Shown: positions 11,191-14,896 of the stretch, piece by piece
How the letters are laid out: each line of letters starts with the position of its first letter
Numbering within the stretch: the stretch's first letter is position 1
Assembly (NCBI GenBank): GCA_030592205.1
Contig: JAUVKA010000036.1
Span: 1-14,896, forward strand
DNA: 14,896 nt
From: Bacteroidota bacterium
GTDB taxonomy: Bacteria; Bacteroidota; Bacteroidia; Bacteroidales; UBA12481
Direction: 5' to 3'
Notes under the pieces: model-generated
Databases searched by the model: none
Told to the model about the DNA's origin: nothing
The model's input: only the letters and a program-made list of their open reading frames with translations
Program-made: the position numbers and the translations under genes

Positions 11191-13563
11191 TCATTTTTTA
11201 CGCTTAAATATATCTTTTAATTTTCTGAATAAGCCTTTCTTTTCTTCTGTGTCTTCCTTCTTTATTTCCCTTTTCTTAAGCTTCCGTGTTTTGGTGGTAT
11301 CCGATTTCAACAATCCATCAAAAATCTTTTCAAACAAACCGGGATTTGGATCTTCCAGGGAGTATGCCGGACAATCCATGCGGGCAGCCAGTTCGTCGGA
11401 CAAGGGAGGAAACTGGGCCAATGCAATGGACCGGTATACCGGATCTTTTTCAAGTTCTTGCATAAAACGAGCAAAAATTGGCAGAGCGGTATGTGCTCCC
11501 TGTCCTAATCCCGTGGTGCGGAAATGGATGGAAGGATTGTCAGCACCTACCCAGGCTCCTGCAACCAGTGATGGATTATAACCTATGAACCATCCATCGG
11601 CATTATTCTGGGTTGTTCCGGTTTTCCCTGCCAGGTCTCCTTTAAGTCCGTAAACAGATCGCAAATCCCGTCCGGTTCCAGCTTCAACTACGCCTTTCAT
11701 TATCTCCACCATTACCCGGGCTGTTTCCGGATTCAATGCCGGGGCGGGAGCTTCAGCCTGTTCAGCCTCCCACAACAGATTACCCTGCCAGTCCTGGATA
11801 CGTAAAAGGCTCACGGGTTCAGACGGCCGGCCCAGGTTGGCAAAAGTAGAATAAGCCCTTACCATTTCGAGCAAACTAAGACTAGCTGTTCCCAGAGCAA
11901 TGGATGGGACCTCAGGGATTGGTGATTTAATACCCATTTTAACGGCCTGTTCTATCACCGGCTGAATACCGGTCTGGTGAATCAGTTCCGCAGAAATTGT
12001 GTTGACCGAATTGATCAATCCACCTTTAATGGAATACCATCCCTCATGCATCCCATTGGAATTTTCAGGAGCCCAGTTCTGGTAATCGGAAAAAGTCCGG
12101 ACCTCATTGGAGATGTATTCGCAGGGGTCAATCCCCAATTGCAATGCAGTAGCGTACAAAATAGGTTTAAAGGTAGAGCCAACCTGCCGGTTCGCCGTAA
12201 TATGGTCGAACCGGAAGAATTCGAAATTTCGTCCTCCTACCCAGGCTAGTATATGCCCATTAGCAGGATCTATTGCCAAAAAGCCTGCCTGTAGGGTTTT
12301 CAGGCTTTGCTTGATTGAATCCAGAGGTGATATCGATTTTACTGTTCCTTTACCGCTCTCCCAGTCAAAAACAGTTGTTTCCACAGGCTGCCTCATTGCA
12401 TTCAGAGCTTCTTCAGAGCTTTTGCCACTTCCAGTCAAGGCTTTATATGTTGGCGAGGAAGTTACCTCCGACCGTAGGGCATCCGGACTTCCTATCCAGG
12501 GATCCCTGCCGGACCATTGGTTTTCAAATTCTTTCTGTAGTTGGATTAACCTCCTACTAACTGCCTGCCTGGCGTATTCCTGCATGCTTGAATCAAGGCC
12601 TGTGGTAATGATCAACCCGTCGGTGTAAAGGTTATATTCATCTGGGTAATTATCCTTCAGGATTTGCTGAACTTTCGGTCTGATGTGTTCCATGAAATAT
12701 GGAGCGGGGCCATTGTTGTAATCCAGCCTTTTATAGTTAAGGCTTATTGGAGTCGATTTAAACTTTACTGCTTCTTCATCACTGATAAATCCCTGATTTG
12801 CCATACGATCCAGTACAATATTTCTGCGCTCCAATGCTTTGTCAGGATTTACTCGCGGGTTGTAAGCCGTATTGGCAGCAAGCATACCCACAAGGCTTGC
12901 TGCTTGTGGTGGATTCAGGGTGGAAGAGGGCTGGCCGAAAAACTGCTGTGCGGCAACCTCAATGCCGAATACGTTATCGCCAAAGGGTACAGTGTTCAGG
13001 TACAATGCCAGCACTTCTTTTTTTGTATAAACTTTTTCGATCCGGGATGAAATAAAAATCTCACGCACCTTATTTACAGGCAGAGTAAATTTTCCATACT
13101 CAGCACGTGGATACAGATTCCTGGCCAGTTGCTGGCTAATTGTGCTGCCACCTCCCTGGGAGCGGTTGCCCAGGATAATGGACTTGACAAAAACTCTTCC
13201 CAGGCTTACCAAATCCAGTCCCTTATGCTTGAAAAACCGGCTGTCTTCCGTGGCCACCAGCGCATTTTTTACATGAGGGGACATTAAATTATGGTCGATG
13301 GTCATTCGGTTTTGCAGAAAGTATTTCCCGATCAGCTTTCCATCATGTGAGTGTACCAAGCTGGCAGAATGGTTTCTTACCCTGCTTAATTCAGATTTAT
13401 CGGGGATCGGACCAAAAATTCCCAGGTATACAGAAAGGATGAAAAAAGAAACAATAATAACCAAAACCAGGCCTGCCTTAAAAGAAAATATAATTCTCCT
13501 TTTGGTCTTGGAGGCCCTCTTTTTGCGGGCTGATCTTTTCGATGTGCCTTTATTCCTGCTCAT
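11191..13563 (-). CDS. Class A penicillin-binding protein (PBP1A-type)
   Basis: A 790-residue bifunctional peptidoglycan synthase anchored in the inner membrane. Numbering from the ATG at 13563: a basic N-tail, one membrane segment (about 25-50), a GT51 domain with ATEDSRFFKHKG (catalytic Glu106), GGGSTISQQLARN and KVREIFISSRIEKVYTKKEV, then a transpeptidase domain with STFK (Ser463, Lys466), SVN (519-521) and KTGTT (647-651). Length is usual. The C-terminus is lysine-rich (KKREIKKEDTEEKKGLFRKLKD). A TTG at 13575 would add four residues; the ATG is preferred because gagga stands seven bases before it and a TAnnTTTG-type box (13591-13584) fits a short leader. The promoter lies inside the DUF4143 remnant. 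Gene symbol mrcA/pbp1A is not assigned because several class A PBPs are possible. Confidence 0.93.
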   Translation of the reverse strand: MSRNKGTSKRSARKKRASKTKRRIIFSFKAGLVLVIIVSFFILSVYLGIFGPIPDKSELSRVRNHSASLVHSHDGKLIGKYFLQNRMTIDHNLMSPHVKNALVATEDSRFFKHKGLDLVSLGRVFVKSIILGNRSQGGGSTISQQLARNLYPRAEYGKFTLPVNKVREIFISSRIEKVYTKKEVLALYLNTVPFGDNVFGIEVAAQQFFGQPSSTLNPPQAASLVGMLAANTAYNPRVNPDKALERRNIVLDRMANQGFISDEEAVKFKSTPISLNYKRLDYNNGPAPYFMEHIRPKVQQILKDNYPDEYNLYTDGLIITTGLDSSMQEYARQAVSRRLIQLQKEFENQWSGRDPWIGSPDALRSEVTSSPTYKALTGSGKSSEEALNAMRQPVETTVFDWESGKGTVKSISPLDSIKQSLKTLQAGFLAIDPANGHILAWVGGRNFEFFRFDHITANRQVGSTFKPILYATALQLGIDPCEYISNEVRTFSDYQNWAPENSNGMHEGWYSIKGGLINSVNTISAELIHQTGIQPVIEQAVKMGIKSPIPEVPSIALGTASLSLLEMVRAYSTFANLGRPSEPVSLLRIQDWQGNLLWEAEQAEAPAPALNPETARVMVEIMKGVVEAGTGRDLRSVYGLKGDLAGKTGTTQNNADGWFIGYNPSLVAGAWVGADNPSIHFRTTGLGQGAHTALPIFARFMQELEKDPVYRSIALAQFPPLSDELAARMDCPAYSLEDPNPGLFEKIFDGLLKSDTTKTRKLKKREIKKEDTEEKKGLFRKLKDIFKRKK

Positions 13564-13583
13564 GCTAATCCTCAATGCTCAGT

Positions 13584-13591
13584 CAAAAATA
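13584..13591 (-). promoter_or_regulatory. Possible -7 box for PBP1A
   Basis: On the minus strand the sequence reads tatttttg, matching TAnnTTTG, 20 bases before the ATG at 13563. No clean TTG is seen at the expected distance upstream. It lies within the pseudogene fragment, so that insertion or its decay may have shaped this promoter. Confidence 0.35.
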
Positions 13592-13815
13592 ATCTATTTA
13601 CTAACGATTCAGGACTCTTATCGAATAACTATTTCTGGAGGACGTATGATCAGCAGGAAATTGATTGGATTGAAGAACGGGGCGGGGAGCTGTTTGGATA
13701 TGAGTTTAAGTGGAGGGATTCAAAGCTTAAGGCTCCATCTCAATGAAAAGATGCCTATTCTGATTCTCATTTTGAAATGATTACTTCATCCAATTTCGAA
13801 AGCTGGATTACGTAG
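13585..13815 (+). pseudogene. Remnant of a DUF4143 (AAA-type ATPase) gene, C-terminal part only
   Basis: One frame reads NNYFWRTYDQQEIDWIEERG, then GELFGYEFKWRDSKLKAPSQ, a stop at TGA 13744-13746, and then in the same frame KDAYSDSHFEMITSSNFESWI to TAG 13813. The FWRTYDQxEIDxIEER...YEFKW run is, from memory, the C-terminal end of DUF4143 ATPases, which are common in Bacteroidota. Intact proteins are about 380-400 residues with a P-loop ATPase domain at the N-terminus; that part is absent, and the upstream sequence is PBP1A on the other strand. The in-frame TGA replaces a codon near a usual Phe/Leu position. The 3' end runs into the 'ggattacgtagagac' repeat. There is no start codon or ribosome site, so it is not expected to be expressed. 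Confidence 0.82.
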
Positions 13816-13819
13816 AGAC
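13805..13819 (+). repeat. Partial copy of the gtagagacgca-family repeat
   Basis: ggattacgtagagac is identical to 10568-10582. The palindrome arm that should follow is degenerate (tgcatcattctg), so this is a broken copy. It supplies the last codons and the TAG of the DUF4143 remnant frame. Confidence 0.65.
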
Positions 13820-13823
13820 TGCA

Positions 13824-14267
13824 TCATTCTGTTTTAATAAACTTGATTCTTTCGAAGTGGTCTCCGTCGCTAAAAATCAGAATATAAATTCCTTTTGACA
13901 GGGATTTAATATTCAATTCTTCCCTGCTTTTTTTAAGATATGTTGTTTGGATTATTCTTCCATTCATATCCATTATTTGAAGCCTGGAATTGGAGTTGGG
14001 GATAGTGTGCATCAGGATGTTTAAATGGTCGAAAGGGTAATCCTTTGAAATTTTCGCCCATGTTTCCGGGAGGTAGTATGCCAGGGGCCCTTTAAAGTTT
14101 TGTGAATTCAGAAAGAGGGTCCAGGATCGTTCACCATATTTTGATGGGGCCTGGGATGTGTAACTGCCGATGTATCCGTGAAGGCCCTGGCTATGGACAG
14201 GTAAATGGAAGAAATTCAGGATAAGAATGAAGACTATAAAACCCTTTCGGGTAGATTTTTTGCTCAT
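13824..14267 (-). CDS. Small exported protein with a type IX secretion (Por-like) C-terminal tail
   Basis: 147 residues from the ATG at 14267, chosen because it starts a good signal peptide (KGFIVFILILNFFHLPVHS, cut before Q) and avoids the 29-base overlap with the next gene that the ATG at 14312 would give. Residues from about 78 on (YPFDHLNILMHT, SRLQIMDMNGRIIQTTYL, LSKGIYILIFSDGD, IKFIKTE) have the layout of a type IX sorting domain: a hydrophobic strand, D-x-NGR, then KGIYIL and a basic end. The usual YPNP start has become YPFD. Between signal and tail are only about 50 residues (GYIGSYTSQAPSKYGERSW...) that I do not recognise. It may be a small secreted protein or an internally deleted remnant of a larger one; no frameshift is visible. 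Confidence 0.6.
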   Translation of the reverse strand: MSKKSTRKGFIVFILILNFFHLPVHSQGLHGYIGSYTSQAPSKYGERSWTLFLNSQNFKGPLAYYLPETWAKISKDYPFDHLNILMHTIPNSNSRLQIMDMNGRIIQTTYLKKSREELNIKSLSKGIYILIFSDGDHFERIKFIKTE

Positions 14268-14283
14268 AAAACAGACTATTTTC

Positions 14284-14896
14284 TTAACTCCATATATCGG
14301 TGGCTTTGTCAATTAGAAAGTTTTTGATTTCATCATCCATAACTGGTGTTACAAGAAATTCCACTGGTTCAGAGTAGTCGATGTCTTTATGGAATGCCAG
14401 TTGCTGCCGAAATAACTTTTCCGAAAATTGCTGGTCGAAAATTTTCTTTGCTTCCCGTGATATTTCTTCAATAGTATAATAATGATGGATGATAAAATAT
14501 AGATCAACGTAATCTTTCCACTTCGCTCTCCGCCCAAGAGCAAAGGCTTTCATCGCTGCGAGCGACAACAAGGTTGGAATTGTAATGAAGGAATCAATTT
14601 TAACCGGATGTAAGATAAGGAAAGGGTAACTGAAAAAAGTAATTTTCACATTGTTGATTAGCAGGTGTAGTTGGTCGAAATCTTCGAAAATGGGTATTTG
14701 TTTAAATGGAATTTGCGCTAATTTTCCTTTAATTCTGATCTTATTCAGTTTAGTATAGGTAAATAAATCGAAGTCGATAGAACGACGATGGCCCAAATGC
14801 AAAGCGATAGCTGTACCACCGACCATATAAAATGATCGCCTAAAACTGCTAATAAAAGGTAACAATTCAACTTGCGTGTCACTCAGTACATTAGTG
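14284..14896 (-). CDS. AbiEii/AbiGii-type nucleotidyltransferase, 5' end outside window
   Basis: The frame is open to the window edge (TNVLSDTQVELLPF before the TTG at 14865), so the true start is just outside and this is a near-complete protein of about 205 residues or slightly more. The motif VGGTAIALHLGHRRSIDFDLF is the core of the nucleotidyltransferase fold in the AbiEii/AbiGii toxin family: GG followed by the DFD acidic pair. Later LAAMKAFALGRRAKWKDYVDLYFI fits the conserved KxxDhhDh helix. In known AbiE systems the transferase is the toxin and is partnered by AbiEi. Whether a partner gene exists upstream cannot be seen, and the downstream gene is the small secreted protein, not an antitoxin. 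Short forms of this kind are often found alone in Bacteroidota, so toxicity is only inferred. Confidence 0.78.
   Translation of the reverse strand, partial: TNVLSDTQVELLPFISSFRRSFYMVGGTAIALHLGHRRSIDFDLFTYTKLNKIRIKGKLAQIPFKQIPIFEDFDQLHLLINNVKITFFSYPFLILHPVKIDSFITIPTLLSLAAMKAFALGRRAKWKDYVDLYFIIHHYYTIEEISREAKKIFDQQFSEKLFRQQLAFHKDIDYSEPVEFLVTPVMDDEIKNFLIDKATDIWS

Noticed and set aside
12107..12628. Plus-strand open frame of 173 codons opposite PBP1A
   Set aside because: Antisense to the PBP1A domains, with no recognisable motif; a by-product of the codon use of the real gene.
13298..13780. Plus-strand open frame of 160 codons over the PBP1A start
   Set aside because: It overlaps the PBP1A N-terminus and runs through the DUF4143 remnant in a different frame from the recognisable one. 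The peptide shows nothing known.

Overview
The window looks like chromosomal DNA of a Bacteroidota bacterium, probably of the Bacteroidales/Marinilabiliales kind. Supporting evidence: a GldA-type ABC ATPase, a Wzi-family capsule protein, a WlbA dehydrogenase, a secretion-tail protein of type IX style, a DUF3943 protein, a DUF4143 ATPase remnant, and -7 boxes of the Bacteroidota type (TAnnTTTG). Species cannot be told from the sequence alone.

Layout. 1-5475 (+) is the end of a surface-polysaccharide locus: the C-terminus of a CapD/PseB-like nucleotide-sugar dehydratase, a Wzi-like outer-membrane protein, a WecA/MraY-like polyprenyl-phosphate sugar-1-phosphate transferase, WlbA (UDP-GlcNAcA 3-dehydrogenase), and a CpsB/CapC-like PHP phosphatase. 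5799-9304 (+) is a tight run: gldA, ispG, a DUF3943 membrane protein and a HAD phosphatase, followed at 9461 by mtnA. On the minus strand lie PBP1A (11191-13563) and a secreted thioredoxin-like protein (10627-11136), convergent with mtnA. Further right are a dead fragment of a DUF4143 ATPase, a small exported protein with a Por-like tail, and a partial AbiEii-type nucleotidyltransferase that runs off the window.

The most striking property is a dense population of short repeats placed inside genes as well as between them. (a) Tandem arrays built on a 7-base unit occur at seven or more places with unrelated unit sequences: in wzi (caagata, nine perfect copies), in ispG (aggctca x4 and a degenerate gcaacct/gtaaccc x8), in mtnA (cgg-ttaa/cgg-ggat type x10-12), a short one in wzi, and intergenic ones at 4601 and 9331. 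Octamer arrays occur in gldA and at the gldA/ispG junction. (b) Two REP-like palindrome families (a 'ggggcac..ggccccgggctac' family and a 'gtagagacgca..tgcgtct..gatggaagttccga' family) lie between genes and also form the last codons and stop of the glycosyltransferase, ispG and mtnA. Reading frames are kept throughout, so host enzymes carry repeat-derived peptides at loops and C-termini. The perfect heptamer array in wzi is a good candidate for a phase-variation switch, since loss or gain of one unit runs into a stop within about 120 bases.

All functional assignments come from remembered motifs and family features; no database search was run.
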